NCBI RefSeq assembly: GCF_002878395.1
Contig: NC_061115.1
Span: 214,649,314-214,713,313, forward strand
Source: Capsicum annuum
Lineage: Eukaryota > Streptophyta > Magnoliopsida > Solanales > Solanaceae
Reading direction: 5' to 3'
DNA: 64,000 bases
Made by a program: the position numbers and the translations under genes. Shown here one piece after another: positions 10,366 to 22,444 of this stretch. Positions within the stretch are counted from its first letter, which is position 1; the number at the start of each line of letters is the position of its first letter. The notes beneath the pieces are model-generated. The model was given only the letters and a program-made list of their open reading frames with translations. It was not told where the DNA came from and ran no database searches.

Positions 10366-10985
10366 AAAAAAAAACACCCAGTATATTCTCACCAAGTGAG
10401 GTCTGCGGAGGATAAGTGTACGCGGTCCATACCACTATGAGATAGATAAGTTGTTTTCATTAGACCCCCAGCTCAAAATAAAACAATCTAAGATAAGATA
10501 AGGAATAGTAATAGAACAAAATACAATAGAAATTAACATATTTAATAATACCAAAAGCAACATACTCCAAGTACACACCAAAACATACTAACATCCTAAC
10601 TCAGACTAATTTTCTGCCCTAATTCACCTCCTCCACAACTTCCTATCATGGGTTATGCCCTCGGTAAGTTGAAGTTGCTCCATGTCATGTCTAATCACCT
10701 CTCTCCAATATTTCTTCGGTCTACCTCAACCTCGCTTGAAACCATCCCTAGCCAACCTCTCACACCTCCTCGCTGAGGCATCCATGCTCCTCTTTATCAC
10801 ATGACCAAACCATCTCAACCTCGCTTGCCTCATCTTGGCTTCCACCAAAGTCACTCCCATCTTATCTCGAATAACCTTATTTCTAATCCTATCTTTTCTA
10901 GTACACTCATAAATCCACCAAAGCATTCTCATCTCTGCCACCTTGTATTCAGAAAATACGCACATTCTCCACTCAAAAGAAAAAA
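10366..10985 (-). pseudogene. RTE-type LINE 3' fragment, copy 1
   Basis: On the minus strand it encodes the C-terminal end of an RTE-type reverse transcriptase ORF ([17 protein letters not shown], then [12 protein letters not shown], then RPKKYW). It matches the better copy at 21088-22310 piece by piece. Its 3' UTR ends at 10366 in a T-run after 'GAGAATATACTGGG', the same tail phrase as in the other copies. It is 5'-truncated and carries a stop before GRPKKYW. Confidence 0.75.
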
Positions 10986-11055
10986 AATAAAAAAGAAGAA
11001 CTATCTACCTTTTTATCACAAATACTTTAGAACTTTGAAGTATATAACTCAAATC

Positions 11056-11092
<37 letters not shown>

Positions 11093-11620
11093 TTATTAAA
11101 ATTTAATTTAGGCCACTAATTTTATTTAAAAAATATACTTGATAGGATAATGTTCAAAACTTGGAAAGTTCACAATAAAAAAATAGCAATATTTATCATT
11201 CTTTGTTATACATGTTAGTTGTCTTGTTTTTAGTGATTCTCTATTACGTAAACAGAATAAACCATATATAAAATATACTTAATCAATTTATCGATATTTA
11301 CATCAAATCAAATCAAGTAATGTAAAGGTAAAATGAGAATATATAACTATGATAATTAAATGATAAATATGCTTGCAAAAGACAAATACCTTGCATATTT
11401 TTCATTTAAGATTCATGTATTTTGCTACACTTTGTAAATCTTTCATTTCACTACATTTATTGCTTTGAAAACTTTCACAAATTACATTCCTTGTCATACG
11501 TACTAACCATACAGACTTTTTTGTCCTACAAATCTGAATCTTTTTCCACTGACATGTTCACCTAGAAACAACATATTTCACTTTCTTGATCACTTATCTT
11601 ATTCATCTCTTAAGGTTATT
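10986..11620. other. AT-rich intergenic region with (AT)n microsatellite
   Basis: An (AT)n tract runs from about 11058 to 11091. The rest is AT-rich and probably the promoter region of the small secreted-peptide gene that follows. I see no coding region or clear TATA box that I can pin down. Confidence 0.5.
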
Positions 11621-11647
11621 TTGGTGTTAACTTTTCAACTTTTTATA

Positions 11648-11862
11648 ATGGGAAAATCACCTCTTCTTCCTCTTTTCTTCCTGGGACTTCTCTTGAATTA
11701 TTCATGCATGATTTTAGCTACTGATCCTGTCGACTTTTCGAGTGATAATTCATTATCATCGTCAAATAAAAAGACCACAATGATAGTTAATCATCCTCAT
11801 GAAACATTGAGTGGTAAACCATATGTGGGGTTCCTAGTGGTCCAGATCCTCAAAACAATTGA
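11648..11862 (+). pseudogene. CLE-like signalling-peptide precursor with a frame break
   Basis: From ATG 11648 the frame encodes a clear signal peptide (MGKSPLLPLFFLGLLL, cleavage probably after the ILA near residue 24), then a polar, Ser-rich variable region to residue 61. At 11830-11859, in the frame shifted by two, the bases read VPSGPDPQNN followed by TGA: the core of a CLE peptide (family consensus RxVPSGPDPLHN), sitting at the very C-terminus as it should. One more G in the run at 11827-11830 would join signal peptide and motif into a 71-aa protein, a normal size for CLE precursors. As given, the signal-peptide frame runs on to a stop at 11960-11962 with no motif. The residue at motif position 1 would be Val or Cys, not the usual Arg/His, so the gene may be decaying rather than mis-sequenced. 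Confidence 0.55.
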
Positions 11863-12565
11863 TGAACTATATTTTATGTTAAATCACCATGAGCGAAAAC
11901 TTACTATGTTTCTAATTATAGAAAAGGTGTATGAATATATTATGTACATACATGATGAGTAAATTCTTTTCAATTTGGTTCTGGTGAAACCATTTATGAA
12001 TATTATATTATTTGCATGGATTATTAATCACCAATATTTTCAAGGTAAATCTTAAATAATATAAAGGATATGAATTATGTTCAATATTTTTCTTGTTTAT
12101 GCTAGACATTCATAGGCAGTCTACCTCAGGGTTCGATTCAACCAAATAAGAAATGATAGTACATAGGTTGGTATACTTTGAACTGATATTGGTTCAAGAA
12201 TTCATGACCCTAAAATGATACTATATGTAGTGACACGCGGTGGATGGAGGCCACGTTCATCTAATAAATTCAGTACTTTTGACTAGAGTGATCGCTTTAT
12301 CATGCCACCCGCCGGGAGTGCATGTCTGTTTTTTTATGGGTATTAACATTCACTAAAACTACTTTTAAATAATAAATATGAATTCATAACTATAAAATAT
12401 AATGAATTCATACGTTATAATGAAATAATGAATTCAAACGCTAAGAGGTAAATGCAATTTAGGACTAAAATACCACATTACCTAGCCCAATCCTCTATAG
12501 TATATACTATTTTTTTTCAGCATGTAGTCTTGTACCAATCTAGCATGTTTCTCTATGAATTAGAG
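11863..12565. other. Intergenic, no feature seen
   Basis: AT-rich sequence between the CLE-like gene and the hAT element. The stretch near 12100-12320 has repeat-like composition but no recognisable ends. The last eight bases form the left target-site duplication of the hAT element. Confidence 0.4.
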
Positions 12566-13183
12566 TAAGGGTGTCAAACAGGTCGGGCTGACGCGGTCCG
12601 ACCTAGCCCGATCAGCCCATGGACCGTAGGGTACTGGGTCCCGTGATGGGTTATTTTTTGTTTTGGGCCTGATTAACCCGGCTCGGACCAAACCTGGTGC
12701 GGGCCCGCCGATTAACCGGCCCAGTTTCTTTTTTTTAAAAAAAAAATCACAATTGGACCGTTGGGCCCAAAGTAGCCGTTGGCCCAACAGCTATATAGCC
12801 GTTTTTTTGGTCCAAACGGCTACTTTGGCCATTTTTATTTAAAAAAAAAATCTTTTTCATTTAAAATATTTTTTAACCCCCAAAAAATTCCTATAAATAC
12901 CCTACACTTGCAAATCACTTTCCACAGAATTTTTCATTTTCTCTCAAATCTTAATTCTCAAATATTCTATATATTTAATTTCCTAAAGTGCTCACTTTAA
13001 TTTTTTAATTATGCAATTACAAATTACGAGTGGAAGTTTCTAAAGTCGCAACCTTCAGATACTTTCAAATTTTGGTATTGTCGTTCCATCTCTTACGTTT
13101 AATTTTTAATTTGTGTATTAATTATTGAATATTTAATTTTATTATATTTGTGTATTTTGAATATTTTTAGTTTAATTTATATT

Positions 13184-15425
13184 ATGGATAAATTAAGAAA
13201 CCTCGCCACTAAAGGTGTTAAAAAAATTTGTCCCGAAAGTGGTAGTGGTAGTAAAAAGCGAATTACTAGCGGTAGAGGTACTTCAAGTAGTAGATATACC
13301 CGTGTGTGTCCGTCTCCGGTACCGCTTAGTCAACCTTTTGAGGAAGAAATAGGGACCACGATATGGATTATGTAGAAGCTCAGAAAATTACGGCATAGAA
13401 GAAGATTATGAAGTAGATGCGGTTAATTTAGACGAAGATGATGAAAATATTGGTGAGACACCCGCAGTAGGAAATGCTAACGTTAGATCTGAATCGGGTA
13501 ATCTCCCTCCCCGTCCTCCCGTGCACCAAGAGCTCGTAAACCAATTAGTATTGCATGACAATTTTTTGACCGTATATCAGATATTGAGGTGCAATGCAAT
13601 ATTTGTCAACAAATATATAAGAATAAAAGAGGAGGCAAGCAAGGGGTCGTACGGGTACGTTAATGAGACATATAAGTGATAATCATGAAAGAGAGTTAAA
13701 TATTGCACGAGGTGATGCCGGATGCTGGTGGGTCAATGCAAACTAGAATGGACCCAGTAACTAGTCAGGTAATGAAGAAGTATAATAAATTAAGGGACCG
13801 GAAAGAAATAGTTAAAATGGTAGTTGTGGGTTGTTTGCCTTTTAGTTTTCCTTCTTTTGATGCGTTTATGCATTACATTCAATCAATTTATAATTCTATT
13901 TTTAATGGTATTCCTAGAACTACTTGTACGGCCGATATTTTTAGACTTCATTCATAATATTATTTTTATTTATCAACATTGTTTAAAAATATTCAATGTT
14001 GAATATCCCTAACTTTTGATCTTGGTCGTGCTGTAAATAAAAATAATTATCTAATCATTACTTGTCACTGGATGGATAGTAATTTTGTTATACAAAAATG
14101 TATTCTTGCTTTTTATATGATGAAGATCGTAAAGATACTGGAGATTTTATTGTTGATTTGATTGCTCAAGTTGCATAATTTTATGGTATTGAAAATAAAA
14201 TCTTATGTATTGCTTTTGATAATACTTCTAACAACAAGACTGCTATAACAAAGTTAAAATCTAAGATATCTCCGCTGTTACTTGAAATTTTTCATGTTAA
14301 ATATGCTTGTCATATATATAATTTAATTGTAAGAGATGGTCTTGAATTTTTTGAACTTTATATTAAAAAAATTTGGCTTGCCGTTGGTTTTATTCAAGGA
14401 AATAATCATAGAAGAAGAATTAAAGACTTTAAACTTAAATGTGAACAAAATGGACTTGCACCGATATTGATGATTGGAGAATGTGATACTAGATGGAATG
14501 TTACGTATGATTTTTTAAAAACTTGCTATAAATATAGAGTTCCTATTACACTATCTTTTAACCAACATTGTGGTTTGCTTACTGTTAAATGTTTGGTTTG
14601 CTGTTGGTGCCATGTTTGCTAAATTTAAAAAATATTTTTTTTCGATTCTCCCTATTTACTTGGTTGGTGCTATGCTAAATCCGTGCATGAAATGTACTAC
14701 TATGTGCCGCTTTAGTACTCTTATTTATGCTAACTTAGAGATAAATACTAACAATGATTCTGATGATGAAGAACAAGAACAACTTGATTTGTGGACGGCT
14801 ATGACCGATGTGAACGCTTACATAGATAAATTATATAACCACTATGTTGATTTAGTTTAATTAGCTATGCCGACAAATATCACTCCAACTGTCGCTCCTC
14901 GGGAGGCATATAGTGGTTTTTCTGATCACTTTTAAGATTGACCTTGTTAGAACAGTGTTGAGGAGGGAGCTTACACAACAACTTATCGGGAAAAGCTGAA
15001 GTATTATCTCCGATTGCCGCAAGAGGATCGCTGATGATGGATCAACAAGTTGGATTGGTGGAAGAATAATGAAGCACAATATCATGTGCTTTCAAGATTA
15101 GCTAGAGACATCTTAAATATTCCAATGTCAATCGTTGCATCGGAGAGCGCTTTTAGTCAGGGACGACAGCAGCTTGGAGACAACCGACATTCATTGGGAA
15201 GCAATGCAATGAATGTTCTAGTTTGCCTTAGAGATTGGATTAGAGCCGAACGAAGAAATCAAGGAAATAGAAGCGGAGCTGAACGACGAGCAGAGACTTG
15301 AAGAAATTATGACTTCACGAGAGAACTCAGCAGAATCAAGTCCAATGCATGATTTTTCCCCCGTTGACTTTGACTATCCTATGCAAGTTCCCGTTAATAT
15401 TAACATGAATGAGTTGGAAAAATGA
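13184..15425 (+). pseudogene. hAT transposase (Ac/Tam3 type), broken
   Basis: Pieces occur in the order of an intact hAT transposase: an N-terminal start (MDKLRNLATKGVKK), remains of a BED-type finger near 13590-13690, a block at 13780-13957 (MKKYNKLRDRKEIVKM, then VVVGCLPFSFPSFDAF), the RNase-H-like catalytic core spread over 13960-14560 in broken frames, and the C-terminal dimerisation domain at 15050-15300 (LARDILNIPMSIVASESAFS, then NAMNVLVCLRDWI). The protein ends near 15425 (NELEK, TGA). At least four frameshifts or stops separate the pieces, so the element cannot make transposase. An acceptor-like TTTTTAG just before the ATG suggests the gene had a 5' intron. Confidence 0.85.
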
Positions 15426-15589
15426 TGCAAAATTTGTAGATTTTTCATCCATGTAAATTATAAATTTTGGATCATTTTGCAATCAATAAAATTCAACATT
15501 CATTCACTCCTTAGTCCTTACTTTGTAATTTTTTTCATTTAATAATTTAAATTGAATTTTTAGTTTAAAATAAATACTTAGCTTTAATA

Positions 15590-16660
15590 AATTACTAATT
15601 TACTATAAAGTATTATTAATTTATTATATTAAGTAGCATATGTTTTATTTAAAGTACTACATATATTTTATATGTGTACGTATATATTAAATGGTACGTA
15701 TATATGTGTATTTATTTTCTAAAGTAGTATATATTTAACGTATACATGTGTATATGTTTTAGAAATTAGTATATAACTATATATTTAGAGTGTGTATATA
15801 TTGTAGTATATATTTATTGCAGTATATGTTTGATTTAAAGTAGTCCATATATTGAATGGTACGTATATATGTGTATATATCTTCTATAGACGTATATATT
15901 TAACGTATACATGTGTATATGTTCTATAAATTAGTATATAACTATATATTTAGTGTGTATACATATTTTAGTATAATTTATTTAAAGTAGTACGTATATA
16001 TTGAATGGTACGTATACATGTGTGTATATTTTCTAAAGTAGTACTTATATATTTAACGTATACATGTGTACATATTTTATAAATTAGTATATAACTATAC
16101 ATTTAGTGTGTATATATATTGTAGTATATATATTGTAGTATATTTTATTTAAAATAGTATGTATTTATTGAATGATACGAATATATTTGTGTATATTTTC
16201 TAAAGTAGTATATATTTAACGTATACATATGTATATGTTTTATAAATTAGTATATAACTATATATTTAGTGTGTATATATTGTAGTATATGTATATATAT
16301 ATTGTAGTATATATTTTATTTAAAGTAGTACATATATTGAATGGTACGTATATATGTGTATATATCTTCTATAGACGTATATATTTAATGTATACATGTG
16401 TATATGTTTTATAAATTATTATATATATCAATAAATTGTAGTATATATCTTATAGTATATGTTTTATTTAGAGTAGAATATGTATTTAACTAACGTATAG
16501 TTGTATACACGATTACATGTGTAATTGTGTATATGTATTATGTGTATATATTTTTAAAATTCTAATGTAGTATATACTATATATATAGTGTATATATATT
16601 GTTTAACATATTTAAAATATATATAGATGGGTATATAGTGTATATTGGAGAAAAAACTTT
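15590..16660 (+). repeat. AT-rich minisatellite of about 160-170 bp period inside the hAT element
   Basis: A block containing TTAACGTATACATGTGTATA, 'ATAAATTAGTATATAACTAT' and 'AATGGTACGTATATATGTG' recurs about five times, with unit starts near 15733, 15899, 16056, 16216 and 16385. Units differ by small indels and by TATA-repeat length. It lies between the end of the transposase gene and the right subterminal region. Confidence 0.7.
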
Positions 16661-16898
16661 TTTTTTTTAGTTTTTGACCGGTTTTGACCGAATTTTTAAC
16701 CAGTTTTGATCTGGTTTAGGTGGGTTGGACCGGATTGAGTTAAGTGGGCCGGTTCAGGGTTGTTTTTAAATTTTTTACGGTTGGGCCTGAAATCGGATCG
16801 ACCCGTTTAACCAGGCGTGGATCCGAACCGGGCCACAACCCTGCTAATCTCACGGGCCGATTCTAGGTTGACCCGGCCCGACCCACTTAACACCCTTA

Positions 16899-17381
16899 CA
16901 TTGGAGTCTTTGGAACACTTTTAGATAAAAAGTTGGATGTTGGACAATATTTTGGAATAGGAATCACTCTGCGTGATAGTGGTAAGATTTGCGTATATTT
17001 GCGAGGGGGGGGGTGGAGGGAGGAGAGAGGCATTGTAGATTTAAATTATAAGTAATATAATAAAAAAATATAAAATATAATTTTTTTTTGAGACTATTGA
17101 TTTGTTTTGGTATAGATTTGGTTAGAGGTAGGGAATTGGCTTGGGGGGGGGGGGGGGGGTAGAATTTTTTTTTTTTTTTAAAAAATTGGGGGGGGGGTGG
17201 GGTGTGTGGGATGGATATGGACGTGGAGGTTGCGGTCGGGGTGGGGGTGTAGTTTTCCCTCTCCTTTTATTTGAGAAATAATATGATAGTTGAATTTTTT
17301 TTAAAAGGTAATATGATTTAGCAACATATTTGAACAAGCCATTTCAATATGAAATGATTAAAAATAATATTTTAATAATAT
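16899..17381. repeat. G-rich low-complexity region
   Basis: Several G homopolymers (17 Gs near 17143, others near 17005 and 17188) alternate with T-runs. Open frames here are only poly-Pro or poly-Gly artefacts. Helitron-type 3' sequence follows directly. Confidence 0.6.
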
Positions 17382-17409
17382 CCGCGCATCGCGCGGGTAC
17401 GTGTACTAG
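17382..17409 (+). mobile_element. Helitron 3' terminus
   Basis: A perfect 6-bp stem, CCGCGC-ATC-GCGCGG (17382-17396), is followed 9 bp later by CTAG (17406-17409) and then T. That is the hairpin plus CTRR end of plant Helitrons, which insert between A and T. The matching 5' TC end was not found; it may lie left of the G-rich region. Confidence 0.65.
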
Positions 17410-18939
17410 TATATCTATATCTATAATATATTAAAAGTGTGAAGACTTTTAGAAAAGTGATTTGAACTTTTTACCCTTTATTAAAATACTCTACAATAGA
17501 CAAAATTGTCTTTTCACCTTTTTTGTTATATTATTATTCAATTCTCTTTATAATATTTAAGACTTTAAAATCAACTAAAATTTTACTTATTGATTTTTTC
17601 CTTATTTGAATGATGTAAAAAGTCCGAGAATTTGTGATAATTGATTTTAGGAGTCATTTTCCTCTTATAATTTTAATAGACATACCACAATAGATAAATC
17701 AGGTAAAAATAAAGAGAGTAATCAAGAGGGAAAAACACGTACAAAAAAGAAATAAAGAAAGGAATATATGAAAAGAAAAAACTAAAAAAACAATCACGTA
17801 AAAAAAAAGGAATAAAGAAAGAAAAACATGGAAGGAAAAACCCTGTAAAATATTTGCATAAATACAATGTGAATTTCAAAATTTTGCAAACAAGAACTGA
17901 TCTCTCCGCCTCTTTATGTGAATTCAATATCTAGTCAAGGCAACTTTCTTTGTAAGACACTACTTCTATTGTTTCAATGTGTATTTAGCTTGATTCATGG
18001 TTACAAGAAGTGCTTCTGCTTTCAACTTTAATTTTTTATAATTAGTTTTCTTCGCGATTATCTCATCCTTAATATAATGCATAACTGCATATATGTAATG
18101 CCAAGTTCTTTGGTTGGAAATTTGGGCATATAGAAAATAAGTGTGTGGCGAAGTGAAATTGTCAATTCCATTTTTCGCTTTTACACTTCTAGAGTAGTGC
18201 TTGGATGTCTTCATGCACATTCACTAACATTGAAAAGTTAGGCATCTCATGCGATTCATTGTTGTACTACAAAGACGTATACTTTCTTTTAATTAAAACA
18301 TGAGTGTTTGTTTATTCTTTGTTGTATTTTCATACGATTTTGAAGACATGTACTTTTTTTTAGCATAACAAAAAAAATGTGTCGGTTCTAACTTTGATGG
18401 AAAGAGTTACTTACTATCATGTTGTTAGCGGGAGATGATAGGTATTTTGTGAAATTAGTCAAAGTGCGTACAAATGGGCCTAGACACCATGATTATATAT
18501 TAAAAAAATTTACATGTGGAATTTCTGCTTAGTTAGAAAAAAGTGTTTTACATTGAGTGGAACATGCTTCAAAGTTTTTGGTATACCAATATTGCTGGAA
18601 AAATGACAGAATAAGTGGAATTGAAATTTTATCCACTTTATTATCAAATTTAGTGTGTTTACTTGATTGTACGTGTTCCTACAATATTGTTTCCGCTTTT
18701 AATGATCTAGAGACAAGTATTTCATCGGCTTTATCAATTGTTTTTGCAACTTAATGTGCAATTATGTGTCTATGTGTAGTAGCTACTCTGAAATATTCTT
18801 TTACAATTACGCCACTGTGTTTGCTAAGAGTGTTTAGTTTGGATAGAGATTTGTATGCCAAAGTAGTGAATAAGGAATATATTGATAAGAGTTCTTACGA
18901 GAATTGATGTAGACTCCAAAAATATATGGGAATGGGACT

Positions 18940-19132
18940 TGGGGGTCGTTTGGTGGAAGGGATAAGAAAAATAATCTCGGAATAAAGTTAAGAATTAACT
19001 ATATCTCATATTTGGTATAAAGTATTACTTAATTCCGAGATTATTTTATCCCATCATTTATACTAAAATGATGCAATTATCATCAAAGGATACGTTGGAA
19101 GCCATTTTCTATCATGCCAAATAGACTCCCCA
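18940..19132. mobile_element. MITE with inverted ends
   Basis: The left end TGGGGGTCGTTTGGTGGAAG and the reverse complement of the right end (TGGGGAGTCTATTTGGCATG) are imperfect inverted repeats. A longer inner pair, AATAATCTCGGAAT and ATTCCGAGATTATT, forms a hairpin. It is 193 bp with no coding capacity. The 'GGGGTCGTTTGG' end is common to hAT-like or PIF-like MITEs in Solanaceae. The target-site duplication is not clear. Confidence 0.65.
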
Positions 19133-21087
19133 GGTATATATGTATGGACATATGGAGGAGTCCTAATGTAATATCAAGCATAAAAGATCACATTTCATAC
19201 AAGTTGAAGTGAAAAATAATGTTGCTGATGGGTCAAAGTTTCATGCCACTGGTGTATTATGCATAGAAGCGCACTTGGCCTGACAATTTCTAATGATACT
19301 TGGACTGATCTGGAAAGTTAAAGTCATTAATGTAAATATCAAGTGTTAGTAGAATATCAATTTGTGGTAACAAAGTATGTCCATTATATGAGTATTTATA
19401 TAAGTACTATATATGGGTATAAGTAGTTATAATAATCTTATGAATTAGTCGGATTTTTCGAATGGGTCTACGCGGCGCGAATTTGAATTAGTCGGACTCC
19501 AATGCAGGTACCGAACACCGGATGAGAAATCAAAAAAAAATTAAAAATCTTCTGAATTATTATTGTAATAAAAGATTGATTTCTTATATGATTACGTGTA
19601 ACAAATAATTAAGAAATTGGAGGGAAAAAAATACAAATTTGGAGTTTGAATGCTCAAAAAGTTTTTCGATAACATCCAAACAAATACAAGTGTTCAATAT
19701 CCTAAAATATGGCTTAGTTATTATATTAAAGCTGATATAAATTATGCATGATGAAATTTAAATTTCAAGCTCACAACAAAGAGTTCTATAATTAACTAAA
19801 CCTAAATTCTATATCTTTCAGGGTTCAAAGATGCTCACTTACCTTTAATTCAAATATTAATGTGTCAATGCAGTATAGGAACATTTATATTTTCATTTAA
19901 AAGAATGTGATAAAATAAATCTAAGAGCAAAATATATGATAAATTTAAAATATTATTTAATTTGAGTTCTTTTCAAAGTCATTTATATTATCCTATATCG
20001 TTATAAACTTTTGATTTTGGAGTTTAAGGACTTTCTATTAAGGAAGGTTAAACAAGACTTTGACTCCTAATAAATATTAATTATCACGTTCTTTTTATTC
20101 GGATTTGCTTTAATTTTCTACCATAATTAAAGTTTTTTTTGATGTAAAATAATTTTTTTTCTTGAAAATATTTCTTCCATATTTGATTAGTCCTTTTGGA
20201 CTTCTATAAATTGAGGATCTTTTCTTCCTACAAATAATACAATAACATCCATAAGTAAAGAATTTTATTTTGGAGAGATTTATTCACTCTAGGTTTGTAT
20301 TTGTAATATTAGTTTTTCAATATGTAGGTCATTTTACTAAAGCATATTAAATATTATGTTGTTTTTATTATAATTTTCTTGTAATCTTATTTTGTGAATG
20401 TTTGTAATGTAAATTTCGCATAACGTCATATTATTTTAATTTCAACTTTAAATATTTTCTAGGTTTACGAGTATATTTTTGCTTATAAAACTTTATGAGT
20501 TAGAGCTATAATTTTTATTAATGGATCTTCAATTTTGTGATTTTCAGATTTATTTTCTTATGAATAAAAATATTTATATTTATTTGTGCTTAGTTAATAG
20601 AACGATTGAAAATTTTCTTATGTGGGTGTGGACATGTATTAAATTATAACGTATGTTAATACCTCGTGGAAAGGATTATGAGGTCAATTTTTTATTTTTA
20701 TTTTTTTGCACGTTAGAAAACATTTCCTATCAGTTTGAGTTCACATTTTTAAGTTGCTACTCAATTAATCATATTCACCATTTACATGAATTTGCAATCT
20801 ACGTTAAAGTACACATTAAATAATTAATTTAAATAATAAAAATGATCTAAATAAAAAATCAATTGATCATATAGTCCTAGATTAAGTGACATGAAAAACT
20901 TTGTGGTTACATACGCATTAAATTAAGTATATATTTGGAAATACCATAGGTCCAAGGATGAGAGATTGAATGAAAATAAATCTAACAAACAAAACGAGTT
21001 TTAACTTCTACTATTTCAGAACCTAAAAAAAGTAATTTTGTTTTAAAAGTATTTTTGAGAAAAATACATTTAAAAGCAATTTTAAAA

Positions 21088-22310
21088 ATGTAAGGACATG
21101 TATGATGGAGCTAAAACTCAGGTGAGGACGGTGGAAGGAGACTCAGATTATTTCACTGTCTTGACAGGATTACATCAGGGATCTACTCTTAGTCCTTTGT
21201 TTGCTTTGGCGTATTCAAGGAGAGGTGCCTTGGTGTATGCTTTTTGCAGATGATGTAGTTTTGATTGATGAGACGCGAGGGGGTGTAAATGATAAATTAG
21301 AGGTGTGGAGACAAACTCTTGAGTCTAAAGGGTTCAGGTTGAGTAGGAGCAAGACAGAGTATTTGGAATGCAAGTTTAATGACGTGAGGCTGGAGAATGA
21401 GGTGGTAGTGAAGTTGGAATCACAGGTGGTATGTAAGAGGGATAGTTTCAAGAATCTCAGGTCCGTGATTCAGGGTAACGGTGAGATTAACGAGGATGTC
21501 TCGCACCGTATTAGGGCGGGATGGATGAAGTGGAAGCTCTCTTCGGGGGTGCTGTGTGCTAAGAAGGTGCCGCCCAAGCTTAAAGACAAATTCTACAAGG
21601 TGGGAGTCCGTCCGTCCATGTTGTATGGAGCGGAGTGTTGGCCAGTTAACAACTCCCACATTCAAAAAATGAAGGTGGCGGAAATGCGGATGTTGCGTTG
21701 GATGTGTGGGCTGACTAGGGGGGATAAAGTTCGGAATGAGACTATCAGGGAGAAGGTTGGCGTGACTCCAGTGGAGAATAAGATGCGGGAAGTCCGATTG
21801 AGATGGTTCGGACACGTGATGAGGAGGGGCATAGATGCCCCGGATAGTAGGTGTGAGAGGCTATCTTTGGATGGTTTTAGGTGGGGTAGGGGTAGGCCGA
21901 AGAAGCACTGGGGAGAGATGATTAGGCTGGACATGGAGCAGTTACAGCTCACTGAGGACATGTCACTAGATAGGAAGATCTGGAGGAAGCGAATTAGGGC
22001 AGAAGGTTAGGGTCAGTTTGGGTCGCTAGTGTAGGGAATTACTTGGTGGGGGTATTATGATACTTTGTTTCATGCTTTATTACGAATCTGTTTACTTTTC
22101 TCTGTTTTCTATTACTTGTGGGTGTCGTATTTATGTTATGCCATCTTGTTCCATGTTTTACTATGAATTTGTTTAGTATTCCATGTCTCGAGCCGAGGGT
22201 CTATCGAAAACAGTCTTTTTACTTCTTTAGAAGTAGAGGTATGGACGTACATCTTACCCTCCCCAGACCTCACTATGTGAGAATACACTGGGTTTGTTGT
22301 TGTTGTTGTA
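21088..22310 (+). pseudogene. RTE-type LINE, 5'-truncated reverse transcriptase, copy 2 (best preserved)
   Basis: It begins inside the reverse transcriptase ([16 protein letters not shown]), lacks a short segment, then continues in an open frame 21201-22010 with the catalytic motif [18 protein letters not shown] (palm FADD), the C-terminal block [10 protein letters not shown], and [12 protein letters not shown], ending RIRAEG and TAG. The 3' UTR ends at about 22310 with 'AATACACTGGG' and a (TTG)n tail, as in RTE elements, which end in short repeats rather than long poly-A. The N-terminal endonuclease is missing. Two further copies of the same family lie in this window. Confidence 0.85.
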
Positions 22311-22444
22311 ATCAAATACTGATAGTTAGTAAAATACTAATAGTTGCTCTGTCTTTAAATTTGTTAGTCAAACACAAATTATTTCTTGTCGAAAGACATA
22401 CATTGAAGTGATTTTATAAAATTAAACTCATTGAAGCAAATTAC

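Larger units (their letters stand above)
12566..16898 (+). mobile_element. hAT-superfamily DNA transposon, full length, decayed
   Basis: Terminal inverted repeats are visible: TAAGGGTGTCAAACAGGTCG on the left and, on the reverse strand of the right end, TAAGGGTGTTAAGTGGGTCG. The flanking 8-bp segments, AATTAGAG and CATTGGAG, agree at six of eight positions, as expected for an old hAT target-site duplication. GC-rich subterminal regions follow each TIR (12570-12720 and 16670-16890), with repeated GGCCCGACC-type motifs that probably bind transposase. The broken transposase gene occupies 13184-15425 and an AT-rich minisatellite fills 15590-16660. Confidence 0.85.

Noticed and set aside
10801..11058. 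Plus-strand open frame with a Ser/Pro-rich product
   Set aside because: It is the antisense of the RTE C-terminal coding region.
17122..17337. Minus-strand Pro-rich open frame
   Set aside because: It comes from G homopolymers on the plus strand.
21215..21961. Minus-strand open frames opposite the RTE copy
   Set aside because: They are antisense shadows of the RT coding frame.
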